Of a stretch of DNA of 64,000 bases, positions 34,740-47,340 are shown in pieces. The position numbers were made by a program, and so were the translations under genes. Origin of the DNA: Asterella californica. Taxonomy: Eukaryota; Streptophyta; Marchantiopsida; Marchantiales; Aytoniaceae. Every line of letters begins with the position of its first letter. Position 1 is the first letter of the stretch. The stretch covers positions 1,302,001 to 1,366,000 of the forward strand of contig JAYKYS010000018.1 of NCBI GenBank assembly GCA_036924285.1. The letters are read 5' to 3'. The notes below the pieces were generated by a model that ran no database searches, was not told the origin of the DNA, and saw only the letters and a program-made list of their open reading frames with translations.

Positions 34740-36235
34740 TGTCGTGTCGTGGACCGGCTCTTATCTGAATTCAGACTTCGATGCTTATCGCTCCAAAGAC
34801 ACTCATGGAGAAAGCAAGCTAGGCCCCAGCTTACAAGCTTTTGGCACAACTTTGGATCTTCTCTTTCATCGCATCAATGGATAGAGCTCGTTGTCAGCTT
34901 TTCATATGCATCTTGTTTATTTCGTTTGGACGCCTAGTGGAGAAGTTACAAGACTCGGAAGATGAGGAAAACAAGCTAAGCCCCAGCTTACAAGCTTTTG
35001 GCACAACTTTGGATCTTCTCTTTCATCGCATCAATGGGTAGAGCTCGTTGTCAGCTTTTCATAGGCACATTCTTTACTTCGTTTGGACGTCTAGTGAAGA
35101 AGTTATGCGACTCGAAAGAAGAAAAAATCAAGCTAGGTCCTAGTTTACTTGCTGACTGGGTATTAGCGGCTCAAGGTGTTATATTAAAGACGCAAGGGGT
35201 CAGCTTTCTCATTATGACAGAGAACTTGATACGTACATAGACTGGCGCAAGGGGGAGCTTAAGGGGCTAGCTTGCACTTGCGACCTGTCAATGGACGGAT
35301 CGGGAGATTTGGAAGTCCAATGCAAGCGTGCAAGGCGTCGTTGGGTTCAAGTCTGTGCAGACTATGCACTGGATAAGACGGTTTGTGAAGAGACAGATCG
35401 GGGAGTGTGTTCTGAGGAAATTGAGAAACAAAGAGAGATTTGAGAAATTTTAGTTATTTGTGAAGGAGAGTTGGACCGTTCGGACCGTTCTGGAGTCCAA
35501 ACTTGTTGTCATTAGATCCACCGGGATCAGAACATCGAGTTCTACAGGAAATTGAAGACGATACGGTTTTTCATCGGACGGTTCAGGAGTTCTGAGTGAA
35601 ATAGACTCGTAGGGAAGCGCTTACGACAGATTTTTGTTCGTCTACGACTTGAAATTGGGTTGTTCTTCAGGATTGCAACCGAAGATCTTGTGTGGTTTTG
35701 CAAAGGGAACTCCAAACTACTTGTTTGGAGTCTCGTCGGGTTCAAGGTAGCTAGATCTATCTGCAAGAGAAGACGGATATCAGATCAAGCGATTCGTTTG
35801 AGCAGTGTGTGCGGTTTTAAGCCACAGGGAGGAGTTTTGGAAGGTTCGGTCATCTGCAGTCAAAAATCAGAGATATCTCGGCTGTTGGGAGTCGGATCTG
35901 AAGGTTTTCTATGCCAACGGAGTCAAAGAAGAAGACCCTATCGACATCTGAAGACCGTTTGACGAAAAGAGAAAGTTCTCAGATAGGTCTTTTTCGGTTC
36001 CTTCGCTACGGTTTTCATCCTTTGGAGTTCGTTAGAGATCTAGTTGGCTATATACAGCTTGTGGTAGCTAGCTTTGGCTAATAGCTTGTATATGGATGTG
36101 GTTTGGACTTGGGTTTCGATCGTGTGATACTGGTGCAGCTCTGTTTGTTAGCAAAGAGAAGTTTTTCTTGCTTTGAGCTACGCTTCGGTGGTTTTGGGTC
36201 AGGGTTGAGATTCATGGGTTCGTTTTAGGGGCTTT
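34740..36235 (+). repeat. 3' LTR of RLG-7
   Basis: Starts TGTCGTGTCGTGGACCGG right after the purine tract and parallels the 29534-31357 LTR to about 36235, where similarity ends. It contains three units of the 157-bp repeat and one copy of the 184-bp segment duplicated in RLG-6. The exact 3' boundary is not fixed. Confidence 0.7.
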
Positions 36236-39080
36236 GAAGCAGATTACAGACCGCTCTGGTCTGTTTCTCAGTTTTGTGTTCTTAGAAAGAAAGAACCAGC
36301 AGTGTATATACATTTGGAGTTGGTACATATTGCAGCATTCATTTTCGTGGTTGTTTTTCTCTGTCTTGTCTCTGTTCAGCACACAACATCTCCACAGCCA
36401 GGAACCTCACGTTTTCATGGACATCCTTCCCGCAAAATATCAAACACGATAACGTCATATTTTTTCCGAACTTCGACAATTTTGTGGATCCAAGCTTGGC
36501 GATTGTACATGCAAGCTTGAGGTGTATGTTATGTAGATATGCTAGTGGAGCGACCATTATGTTGTTATGTGATGGTTGTTCGATAAGATGACACATGTCA
36601 TGTTTGACACCACCTCTCATCATAGTTCCTCAAAAGCGGTGGATATGTTCTTGTTGTAGTTAGAGAGGTAGCTCATTCGATTTTCACGTGATATCTATAG
36701 CATACAAGCGACTAACGATGAGGCGACATAGCACCCGGCCTCTTGATCTTCGCAACAAAGAAGGTGCATATCACGTAGTTGGATCAGATGACTATCTGAA
36801 GTTCGAATAATCAAAACGATAGCTAGGAGGGCGATTATGATATACTTGTGTATGTGTATGATACTTGTGCTTGTTATGTATATGTAGTTTGTAGTTTAGA
36901 CAGTGATGTATGTTGTGTATCGATGTGTATGCGCACGACAACTATCACGTCATTTTTTGCCAATTGCTAGTTCGACCGAGTGTAAAGTGACGCGTGTCAT
37001 TAGTGCCGTTAGTGTTATTAGTACTGTTAGCGGAGTTTCTTGGGTTGAGATCACCAAGGAGTATATTTCGAGTTGGAGCTTGTAATTTCTCATTTTTCTC
37101 GAGTTGAGTCTTCAAGCTCAGCTATGGTAGATGGGTTTTGGGAGTAGAACTTGGATTCTCTAGGAGCACAAAGAGGGTTGGCTTGATTTGTGAGTGATAT
37201 GTCGCTGACTGATAAGTGTTTATGCATGTGTTCTCATATTATTATGGTATACTTGTGTACGTGTATGACACTTTGTGCTTGTTATGTGTATGTAGTTTAT
37301 AATTTAGACAGCGACATATGTTGTATAGCGATGTGTATGCGCGTGATACTCGAGACGGACGTCCGATAAGAAGACGTAAAAAATAAAGAATTCAACAAGG
37401 AATAGAAACGAGGAGATCAGAGCCAAACCAAAAGGTATGACCACTATGCGAATGTGTCTGCACGCAGTAAGTAGGATGCGTAACTACAGAGCAGAGCACG
37501 GTGAAAAGAAGTGAGATATAAGAGTACCAAACCGCCGGACTTAACTGATAATATCCTCCCCGTGGCCTTGTACATCGAACTTGGAACCATGAGAACCGTG
37601 TAGTTTTTTGCTCCTGGCTGGTTGGCCACCGCAGATTTAGTAGTAGGGGAATGCTTTGTCTTCATTTCTCTCTTTTTTCATCGCCTACTACAAACGTTGA
37701 GAACGTTCGCTGTTAATATTAGGATCTTTACCACCGTCCTGCACGTTAACGATCTTTGCCCCATCCTGCTTCGTCACAATTCGCAAAGTTGCCCACTGCG
37801 GATTTAGCAATAGAGGAAATGAATGCGCAACCTTCATTTCATTTTCTTTTTTGCCTACACGTTCGCTGTTCACGTTGCGATCTTTGTCCTCGTTATGTTT
37901 CGTCACTGTCTTCGCTTGGCTTTTATTGTTTCGACTCGAAGTTAACAGCGAGAAGTCTTTGCTTACCTTCACGTGCTTTGTTTCATATAAGTGGTCATAG
38001 TCGTCATGTCGATTGTTGCATCGAGTGGAGACTCTCGGAGAAAGCAACAGTTTCTTTTTGTCATCGCTTGAAGACTCTCGGAGAAGGAGATAGTTTCTTT
38101 ATGTCTTTCTTGCTGCGATCGAAGCAAAGAAAGATTTTTCTTGGTGACGTCATCTGTTTCATTGCTTACGCTCTGCATAGCGCTCAGCAAACGGATGCAA
38201 GCGAGCGGCAATATGATAATAAGGCGATAACTCACCAAGCGAGAGGTTCCACCGCTACTTTCATCGCACCTAGACCAAGCTTCTTATCTTTTATCTCTAC
38301 GCGTCTTTCCTTCACTTACATGCATTTGTGGTTTATAATTCTTGGCTGCATGGAGATGTGTGGCGATGGAAGGAATATCATCATCACTTGGACAACATTA
38401 TTGTCATTTTGATACTTCCGACGACCGTATCGAAAAGACGGCACATCTATCTCAGAGAAGTCTTCAAACTCAAACTTGCATGCTCGTTTGATTTCTTTCG
38501 AATTATGTCAAAAGATGATTATATGAAATCTTGTGAAAATGATGAGTCTCTTTCCTCTACCGATGATGATCTTGTCGTCTCTGTTCCCCCTACTCCCGTA
38601 CCAGAGCATGTAAGTCCAGTACAGATCGATTTGAAACAAGAGGTACAAGAATTTAGTTCCAATTCTTTTGAGACCGTTTGCTCTCACCACTATGATGTAG
38701 TATAGATCGATTTCGTAGGTCAGTAACTTTACCTCATCCTCACCTTTATTGCAATGCGCTACTGTCTTTCTCTGATGTTCAGCTTTATAGAGACTGATCT
38801 TACATTTATATAGATTTTCACTTCAATCGTGTGGCACTTAAGTTCTTGTTGGATGGATTGGACTATGTGCTGATCAGTAAATCCTTCCCCATAGCGATCA
38901 GTTGTCTTCAGGTCGTAATCGGACCCTTCGGTTACATTAATTCAGAGGGAGCTTGGATCATCATACGGGATTAAAAATCCAGATTTTTCTGTCATCCTAA
39001 ATTCCTTCAATTGTCAATTGATCCACATCTTCTAGAACCTACTGTGATTACAGTGTACCGTCTCGACTGCATCCACTGCA
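36236..39080. other. Non-coding region with diverged tandem repeats
   Basis: No recognisable protein. A segment at about 36837-36945 (TATACTTGTGTATGTGTATGA...) returns near 37242-37350. Another pair with a period near 166 bp begins at 37629 and 37795 (GCRGATTTAGYARTAG). A 44-bp-period pair (GACTCTCGGAGAA) lies at 38028 and 38072. The 218-codon open frame at 37756-38412 runs through these repeats and is probably fortuitous. A short acidic open frame at 38508-38705 (MSKDDYMKSCENDESLSSTD) is not recognised. Confidence 0.5.
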
Positions 39081-39081
39081 T

Positions 39082-39129
39082 CTGAAGAGAAATAACACCT
39101 TGCATGTACAAGGTGTTATTTCTCTTCAG
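39082..39129. repeat. Perfect 21-bp inverted repeat, 6-nt loop
   Basis: The arms 39082-39102 and 39109-39129 are exact reverse complements (CTGAAGAGAAATAACACC... paired with ...GGTGTTATTTCTCTTCAG) around the loop CATGTA. No oligo-T run follows and no gene abuts it. It could be a fold-back element or a small-RNA hairpin, but this is undecided. Confidence 0.9.
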
Positions 39130-42100
39130 ACTAGTAGCAGTCTCCAAGTTAACAACGTCTCCTCCCGCTTCTAGGCTGGAAGGGAGATAACAGACAACTC
39201 GGAGGGGAAGTTTGTGTAAAAGAACTGACTAACAGAGGTCTCCATATCTTCGTGGATATGGTTGACTACCGTATGAAAGACAAGGCTGCGGCACACCACA
39301 AATCGGTGATGAAAAAACATTACTGACAGTATGCTCAAAATACCGAAGCAAACACCCATTAGGTACAACTCTCAGAACCTGCTTGAGGCTATGATGAGGT
39401 CTAGTAAATATACTCCTTCATGCCGATGGCTCATGGCGTGTGGAATTCAGAAGGCGCGCAGTGACTCATTGTGGAAAGCTATAGTTCGTCTTGAAACGGT
39501 AATCATTGCGGACATTGATAATGTTTTTTTTACACAAACTCGTGTTCGTTACATTACTGTTGAACAACTTGACTCCAACGTGCTCGCTGAGGAGGAGTAC
39601 ATTCTCACTGTCTCGTCCACTATTCCAAGAACGAGAATGATTTCCAAGATGTACACACTCTGCCCGAGTACATGCTGATCAGTAACGCTTTGGAGCGTAA
39701 TCTTCGAGCCAGCAGACTCTATGAAGGTGGCACTTTTTTCTCTTCTTTCTGTCTTTATTTTTTGTATTAGCTTGCTTGCTCTCATAGTTACTACTCGTCG
39801 GCCGATGTAGGCAGCACATCTCAGCAGGGAGCAAAGAAAGACATCCACGGGATAAATGACAATTCGGATCCATCATAAAGACATACCGCATCCACCAGAT
39901 AGACCGCTTCCTGCATGTCTTACTGTCAACAACTTGCGATCTGTTGCAACCTACAACATATACATGCGCGACTTGCTGCTCGCTGTTCATTGTTTAGGCT
40001 ACATAGGCTACTGTCCATGTTTCGATACTGTTATATTGTCCATCACGTCTTCCACTACATAAGCTATTGTTTATGTTTGGACTATGTACCGACATTTCGG
40101 TACATACACTACTATTCACTTTTCCACTATCACTTGCTATCACTACACACCTCTGTATATGACCAGGTCACAATACATAGGTTGCTGTCCATGTTTGGGC
40201 ACACTTTCTGCTATCACACACCTCTGGTATTTAGATACATCTGGTACTGTACTGTGCATCTGTGATTTATTATACTTTCTTCAGGTCCACTGCTGTAATC
40301 GATGGAAACCATTTCAACGTCAAGAATTCTGTAATTTGGTTCATTTCATCCTCTGCTACATTTCATTGTCTAGTACATTTCATGCAGGTGTTGCAAGTCA
40401 ATGCAAATATCACACAATCCCGGGATTCTGTAAAGCAGAAGTCCATTCTGTGTCTCAAAGAATCTGAATATTGCTCGACAGCAGGATGAGCACAGGTGAG
40501 ATCAATGTATCAAACTTCATCCGAAGAAACAAGCAAACCCCGCTGTATCGTTATGAAGAAAAAACACCAAAAGAATGCAAGTATGGAACACTTGCTTCCT
40601 TACAATAATCGCCTTTGTATACAATAGAAGCGGAGGGACGAATACATCCAGCAATAAGCAAGAAGTCATTAATTATTCGGGGAGGTTATCATTTTCTGAT
40701 AAATTGTGGAATGAATTTTGCACAGAAAGCACATGTCCGGCGAAAACCCCCAAGCCATTAATTATTCCGGGAAGAAGCACATCTTTCTTACATTTTTTTC
40801 TGTATACTACGGACTGGAAAACAATCACCGACTTTATCTAGTACATGGGTGAATCATCATCCCATCGCAAAACCCCGGAAAACAACGGAAATATTGCAAC
40901 TTGCTTGGCTGCCACCATTGTAGCCGAAGCTCAGAAAATATAGCTAATGAGGTGACGGGAGTGTCGCGCTGTACTAGACGTTTTATTTTTCCGGAACGTT
41001 GCCGATGGTTCAGAATTATCGCATCGTCGAATTAAACAAGTTAGAACGTATGAACTGGATTCGCTGCCGTCGGGACGTTTTGTTAAGGACACTCTAATTG
41101 TTGAGAAGCATTAGGTCGAACGTTGCGAGCGAAGATGATGCTTTCGCTTTGCTGTGTTGCGTTGCATCGGGAAACATTATCTCCAACCTTGCGACCGATG
41201 ACCATGGTTTCGCTTTGCTGTCTTGAACCTTGCGTCGCTCGTCTGCAGGTGAATTTAGCGGAACGGCAAGCGGATGTTGGACTGGATCGTCGACGCCGCA
41301 GCTTTGCTTTTTTCTTTCTTCGTTTTTCCAGTTCCCGTTGTGTCACTTGCCGTACGAGCGGGAGGAGAACTGCAGTTTGTGTTTGCATAATGTCATCGCT
41401 GTCCATTGTACCAGTGAAGTTTTGGGGTACTCCGTGGAGAAAAACCCCGTAGAAACTGCCGTACCTGTAGGGTCTTTTGCTGCGAGGACCTTAGACAGAT
41501 AGCAGTCAGCGAAAAGATCAAGAAATTAATTTTAGAAAATGAGAGTAAACGCAACGACAAATTGTTAGTCCGAGACAAAGAGACAGAATATATTTGGGAG
41601 CGAGAGCAATGCTTATTCTTCACGGGATATAATAATTGTTGTTATAGTTTTATCTCTTTTATTTACGGGTTTGCATCTAGGTGATTTTATTTTAGTATTT
41701 TGAAATATATAAATTTTTATTATTATATTTAAATAATTCATGCTCTTCAAAGAATATAACAATTGTGGTTTGATTTCTTCTTCAATTTTTACGGGTTTGC
41801 ATCTAGGTGAGAAGGAATCTTGATAACTAGCTTTGGCAAGCTATATGGTTAAAGACGGTAACTTACACCCTAGGAACATAATTTCAATCCAGTATGAATG
41901 TAAAACATTTATATTCCATGGTTCGTAAGTTATCGGATGGAGCGCGGATACATCCATGGATATTTTAACTAAATTCTGTCGCAAGTTAACTAAATCCAAT
42001 TACACTCATTCATAATTATGTTGAATAATTTTTTGCAAACAGAACAAGAGGGATATCCGCTGCAACAATTAGAGAAGCATAGGCAGATCACCTCTCCCAC

Positions 42101-42600
42101 ATTCGAGAAACATGACAGATGTGAATAAGAAAAATCGTGCTAAGTTTTCAGTTTGTGAAAAAAGAAAATTTGATATCGACTAGTTATTATTGAATAATAT
42201 ATAGCAGAAGGAAGCCACTGAGTTGTTGTTGTGATTAGAAGAGTGTCTTGTTCGATTCTCGATCAAAGCGTAAGTGATAATCCTCCTCTTTGGAACATTG
42301 GTGGCATGATGAAGCATGCGACGTCGAGAAGAGATTCCACCGGAGAGGCAAGTCATGTGTATATGAAAAATGTTGATAGTGATGCTAATTCGTGCACAAG
42401 TCTAGGTTTTTTAACTTTTATTTCTAGTGCGCGGTCTCAGACCCTAAGCTTAAGGTCCTTAGAGAACGTTGTGTGACCAGAGGCCGCTGAGTTAAGGTAT
42501 TTGTTTTCTTTCACTGTCTACCTTTAGATTTTGGAGTTAGTTCCAAGGTCAAGAGACCTTTCGGATAGCAGTGGAGGGTAGATTCACTCTCACGTATATT
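39130..42600. other. No recognisable gene
   Basis: Open frames at 39331-39678 and 40084-40467 show no known motif. The stretch 39995-40260 is a degenerate array of CTACATAGGCTACTGTCCATG-like phrases. A 66-bp-period pair lies at 41125 and 41191 (TTTCGCTTTGCTGTNTTG). A basic minus-strand frame at 41083-41406 (MDSDDIMQTQT, Lys/Arg-rich middle) vaguely recalls the N-terminus of PIF/Harbinger-type transposons but has no supporting domain. 41640-42230 is AT-rich with nothing seen. Confidence 0.5.
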
Positions 42601-43570
42601 CTGAGAAGCATGCATATTCACCCGGAAGAAGGGGAAATGCATAACCATTTAATTTAATACCTAATCTATCCGACAAGAAGGGTTAAGTATTAAATTAAAC
42701 ACCTCATTGAAGTAATTTAATTATGAGTACAACTCTCTGGTCTTGTATCTTCTGAAGCGCGAAAATCGGCTCATCACTTATTGGTTTTCTTCTGCTCTCC
42801 CCGTGTTTCCAGACATGGAATAACAAATAATTTTTAAAATTTTAAAATTTTTATGTTTACTTAGTATATATTTTCTATTTTCTATTTATATATTTTCTGG
42901 ATAATCATAAACGAGCAAAAGTTCCCAGAGCTCGTCGGCATGCATATTCACGTTCTGAGACGTTAATAAATGACTCAACAAGAAGGGTTATTGATGAGGG
43001 GATGAAAATGATACTCACGGTTAAATTTTTAAGAAAGAATTAGAAAATATCTTTCCTCACGGCCTTATACAGTGAAAGAAGCGAGTAAAATATATTATTT
43101 TGGCTTAATCATCTGCTGTTCCACGGCCTTGTACAGTGAAGGAAGCAGGGGAAACATATTATTTGAGCTTAATCATTTGCTGTCGGTTTCATCAAGAGAT
43201 AACGTGCGTGAGCATCATTAAATCGAAGTGTAAATGTAAATGATCCGTGGTTGGGTTGCAAGTCAAGATAAATCTAAAGCTAAATTTAAATATCTAAATT
43301 TGAGTTACTAAATTTAAATTATTATATTTTAAAAACTAAATGTAAACAATTCTGAGCTGAGTAAAACACATGGACTCTGGAAAGAGCAAAAACCCATAAG
43401 CTGAGTGACTTAAACAGTAATCTATCATATTATAAATAAACTTTTATTGATGAATAAAGATAATCTTTAATGAGGACATTAATTTATATTCAAACCCTTC
43501 ACGCAGGAAGGGTTAGAATATAAATTACACCTCATGTACACTTCTAAGTGTACATGAGGTGAATATCCTA
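42600..43570. repeat. Cluster of fold-back sequences sharing an AAGGGTTA motif
   Basis: Three AT-rich hairpin-like units lie at about 42640-42710 (13-bp arms TTTAATTTAATAC/GTATTAAATTAAA), 42960-43000, and 43470-43527 (AATTTATATTC/GAATATAAATT, with AACCCTTC/GAAGGGTT inside). The first two are each preceded by GCATGCATATTCAC (42608 and 42938). The last abuts a perfect 16-bp hairpin (CACCTCATGTACACTT, 43528-43561, loop CT). A 64-bp tandem pair sits at 43058-43184. This looks like a MITE-like or fold-back repeat family. Confidence 0.6.
43528..43561. repeat. Perfect 16-bp inverted repeat with 2-nt loop
   Basis: Arm 43528-43543 is the exact reverse complement of 43546-43561, separated only by CT, forming an almost continuous palindrome. 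Confidence 0.9.
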
Positions 43571-43809
43571 CCCCATCGGCGAATTAGAAAATATCCGAGA
43601 GTAATGAATGGGAGTCGGTTTATTTCGATTATCTGTCTGTATATGGTATTTTTGCCTATAAAAATCCCGGCTGCACACCATTTTAACCCGGCTTCTTAGA
43701 ATTCCAGCCGGTTAGCCCCGAGCACTGGGTGGAAGCTACTCTAGCGCTACACTCGTACCCGTAAGCCCAGCGTTATCCATCACATGGAGCAGCTTGGCCC
43801 TCTGTTCTC

Positions 43810-44037
43810 CACGTGACTGCCACGCTGGATATTATTTTTGTCCGGCTTGCGGACGTGGACGGGGCTGTGCTGGTAGCCCGGTACCACCATTCATTACACA
43901 GCCGCGAACCCGAGTTAGAAATGATCGGGTCTAAGTAGACACCAGGTCAGGTGTGGGGTCGGAGCTTGTGGTGGCCAAGACTTGAATTGTCCCGAGCTTT
44001 TATCTATGGCTTTGCTCTGTGATGTAACGACAGCCAA
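43810..44037 (+). promoter_or_regulatory. Probable SBPase promoter elements (G-box, CCAAT)
   Basis: A CACGTG G-box at 43810-43815 and a CCAAT motif at 44033-44037 lie about 430 and 200 bp upstream of the SBPase start. G-boxes are frequent in light-responsive photosynthesis promoters. Position and motif alone support this; no transcription start is evident. Confidence 0.35.
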
Positions 44038-44238
44038 TGAATGGCTCAACCTCTGGTTCGGTTCAATATCCTCTCTCATTCGCTCTTCATCAGCATTGAC
44101 TGATCCATCGTACAGCTGCACTTGCTCACTCATTCTTCCATATTCCTGTCTCGACCAAAACACAACAGTTGGAAATCTCGACGAAGCGAGCGTGTTGTTG
44201 CAGCTGCGTGGTCTGACGAAGAGAGCGGGAAGGGAAGA

Positions 44239-46726
44239 ATGGCCAGCATGGTAGCAGCTAGCAGTGCCCTCGGTGCATCGTGCAGCCTCGCTGCTGTGCC
44301 TTCCCAGGCGACCACCAGCAGCACAAACACTGCCGCCCAGGCTGTGGTTTTCCGCTCTGCCAAGCTCGTGAGTCTACGCCTTCCCTTCTTAACAAGTCTT
44401 AACGAATTGTCCCTTCACGCGTGCACATTCTCACTGTAGATGTAATTATGCCAACTTCAAGTCTGAGGTGCTCTGCAGTTCATGTTCCGCTTTCTCATAG
44501 CGGCCTACAGTCCATCTATCTTTCTGTCTCTGAGGAATCAGAGTAATCCATCGCTTTACCGGGAAACCATCGCTCAGTAACATCGCAGTTACTTAGCGAT
44601 GCTTGTGATTAGTAAGTGTTTGGCCTTTCACAGGGTGTGAATTCTGTAAAGGCTCACAATCGCCCGCTCTTCCACTTCACCCCTCTCTGACCTTCCGTAT
44701 GTCTAAATCGTGATTCAGGGCGGCAAATCCAGCTCCATCTTGGGACAGTCACTGTCGACTTCAGTCGCGAAGTCAGTGTCCCAGAAGGCTGTTGCCTCTC
44801 GCTCCAGGGTTGGTGCCACCCGTGCTGAAATCGGTGACAGCTTGGTGAGTCCTATCCTTCCAGTGCGTGTAACACTCCGTCAGGATTTTCAGCATTTTGG
44901 AAGCTGTTTTCAGAGAAGTTGTTGTAACTCTGTGCTTATGTTTCCCTGGAGGTATATATACTGGCCATTTTCCTGAGATTATCGGAGTATGTCTGCAGGA
45001 GGAATTCCTTTTCAAGAACACCAAGGATATCAACCTGAGGCAGCTCATGGTGAGCATGGGTTTGGCCATCAAAAAGATTGCCTTCAAGGTCCGCACTGCG
45101 TCCTGCGGAGCTACCGCCTGCATCAACACCTTCGGTGACGAGCAGCTCGCCGTCGACATGTTGGCCAACAAGGTGCTGTTTGAGGTAAGCCGAATTCTCT
45201 GTCACTATCTTCTACGGTCGAAGATGGATTACCCACGCTGTATCCATTCTGGATCGTCTGGTCTGCAGTGTGCCCTCTGAACATAGCCCCGAAGTTGCCA
45301 ACTCTGCAATTGGTGATTTTTCATTCATATCCAATTCATGTTGCCATTAGTGTAGTCTTGTGTCGTTTGCTTCGATGGAAGGTGTCACCCTCTGATGCAC
45401 ATTCTGTCGTTCGCCGCCCAGTCGCTCATGCACTCTCACGTCTGCAAGTACGCCTGTTCCGAGGAGGAACCGAACCTGGTAGATATGGGTGGCCCAGTCG
45501 AGGGAGGATTCAGCGTTGCATTCGACCCTCTGGATGGATCCAGCATTGTCGACACCAACTTCACCGTGGGAACGATATTCGGCGTCTGGCCCGGAGACAA
45601 GTTGACTGGAGTCACTGGTCGTGATCAGGTTGCCGCTGCCATGGGAATCTACGGACCCCGAACCACTTATGTCCTCTGCCTCGCTGAAGCCCCCGGCACC
45701 CACGAGTTCCTTCTCATGGATGACGGTATGCAGTCCTCCATCGACCTCCTCCATCTTCACTGTCTGTCATCCAAGTTTTCTCTGTGTTTTCAGTTTATCT
45801 TGCCAGCAACAGAGACTTATGAACCTCCTCAAACTCCAGAGTTTCAGCCATTTCTACGTCCTCGTTAATTAAGTCGTATGATATGGGATTGTCAAGTTGG
45901 TCGGTACTCACTGTTGTACTATTGTTCAGGCACCTGGCAACACGTGAAGGAAACCACCACCATCGGTGAAGGCAAACTCTTCTCCCCCGGGAACTTGCGA
46001 GCTACATTCGACAACCCCGAGTACGAGAAGGTAGGAGGACTGGGAGTCCAAAAGCACTGGTCATCTTGATGACATATACGACGTAGAATGTCGTTCCTTG
46101 TAACGTCGTTTGTTCCTCCTTTCTGTTACAAGTCATCCATGTTGAAGCTTCAATCTTGCTACCGCAGTTAGGCCTGAAAGTTTCAGGTAGAAACATATCC
46201 ACGCGTATTTGTCTAGTTGTGTTGGAACAGTCTAAGAATGTTCACTATGATGGCAATTTTCGCAGCTGATCAACTACTACGTCAGCGAGAAGTACACCCT
46301 CCGATACACTGGTGGTATGGTGCCCGATGTCAACCAGGTATGCAAATGAAGATATGCCTTCAGGGATCCTCGAGGTTGTCGCTGTTGATTTAAGGTTTAT
46401 GCACTCGGGCATATACAGCAGTTACCTTAACTGTCATATGTCTTGTGTAGATCATCGTGAAAGAGAAGGGTATCTTCACCAACGTTATCTCCCCGACGAC
46501 TAAGGCAAAGTTGAGATTGTTGTTCGAGGTTGCTCCTCTTGGCTTGTTGGTTGAGAAGGCTGGAGGTTACAGCAGTGACGGGAAAATCTCAGTTTTGGAC
46601 AAGATCGTTGTCAACACCGACGACAGAACACAAGTCGCTTACGGTTCCAAGAACGAGATTATCCGATTTGAGGAGACTCTCTACGGTACGTCGCGAGTGG
46701 CTTCCCTAGTTGGTGCCAGTGCCTAG
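44239..46726 (+). CDS. Sedoheptulose-1,7-bisphosphatase, chloroplastic (7 exons)
   Basis: A Calvin-Benson cycle enzyme that hydrolyses sedoheptulose 1,7-bisphosphate to sedoheptulose 7-phosphate in the stroma. Exons: 44239-44367, 44719-44844, 44999-45184, 45422-45725, 45930-46030, 46266-46337, 46451-46726. All introns are GT-AG, and the coding length is 1194 nt (397 residues), normal for the family. Exons 1-2 encode a Ser/Ala-rich transit peptide ([14 protein letters not shown]...). The redox pair CGATAC (Cys121, Cys126) in [19 protein letters not shown] is characteristic of thioredoxin-regulated SBPase. The metal and catalytic motif DPLDGSS follows [25 protein letters not shown] and [16 protein letters not shown] are typical of SBPase rather than fructose bisphosphatase. 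No damage is seen. The start is the first ATG in a good context. Light activation through thioredoxin is known for the family; the cysteines support it here. Confidence 0.97.
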
Positions 46727-47090
46727 AAGACACGGGAGAGGACATGGCAGAGTGTTCCGTACTCCTATGCAGACATCGACAGCTTCAGCAGAAGGTTAAA
46801 CGCTTTTTGGTTGGATCCCTTCTCTGTAGATATAGCCTGCCCTTTGGTGGGAGATCGTTATCGTAGATGTAGTTTCTTCCAAATACAATTTAAACTAATG
46901 CCCAAATGGGTTCTTTCTCGGCGTCTTCCATCGCCTGTATCAAAAACTTTAGACAGCGATTTGCTCTTGTCTAGCACGCTGTGTCCATAGCGCTGTTACA
47001 GATAATTTGACGAAAAGAAAGCGATCATCCGCCCATGCCAGTTTATGTTATATGACCATGAATTAGTCCGTCAATCATGAACCAGATTTC

Positions 47091-47096
47091 AATAAA
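47091..47096 (+). terminator. Polyadenylation signal of SBPase
   Basis: AATAAA lies 365 bp after the stop codon, in AT-rich sequence. It is the first canonical signal downstream. Confidence 0.5.
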
Positions 47097-47101
47097 GATT
47101 A

Positions 47102-47209
47102 GATTACAATCATCGAAATTCTACGGTAAGTTAACCATATATTCAAAGTTGGAAAGATTACAATCATGGAAATTCTACGGTAAGTTAGCCATATATTCAA
47201 AGTTGGAAA
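47102..47209. repeat. 54-bp tandem duplication
   Basis: GATTACAATCATCGAAATTC at 47102 recurs at 47156 with two or three substitutions through GTTGGAAA. Confidence 0.85.
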
Positions 47210-47269
47210 GTTAGCCAAATCAAACAACAATTTAAAACCAGAAATCACTCTCAAAGCCGAGACTTTGTT

Positions 47270-47340
47270 AATATGATAATATAAACAAAAATAAATAAAT
47301 AAAATATAAAATATATAAAATATATATATATATATTGATA
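47270..47340. repeat. AT-rich simple repeat
   Basis: AATA- and TATA-type microsatellite, ending in a run of seven or eight AT units. The remainder of 46727-48095 shows no other gene. Confidence 0.85.

Noticed and set aside
37756..38412. 218-codon open frame
   Set aside because: Composition is unbiased, no motif is recognisable, and it runs across two diverged tandem repeats; it is most likely fortuitous.
39082..39129. Transcription terminator
   Set aside because: No T-run follows and no transcription unit points into it; rho-independent terminators are not expected in nuclear DNA.
41083..41406. PIF/Harbinger transposon fragment
   Set aside because: Only a vague N-terminal resemblance (MDSDD, basic stretch); no DDE transposase domain or terminal repeats are seen.
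43657..43664. TATAAAAA as the SBPase TATA box
   Set aside because: It lies about 580 bp upstream of the start codon, which would need a very long leader, and no other support is visible.
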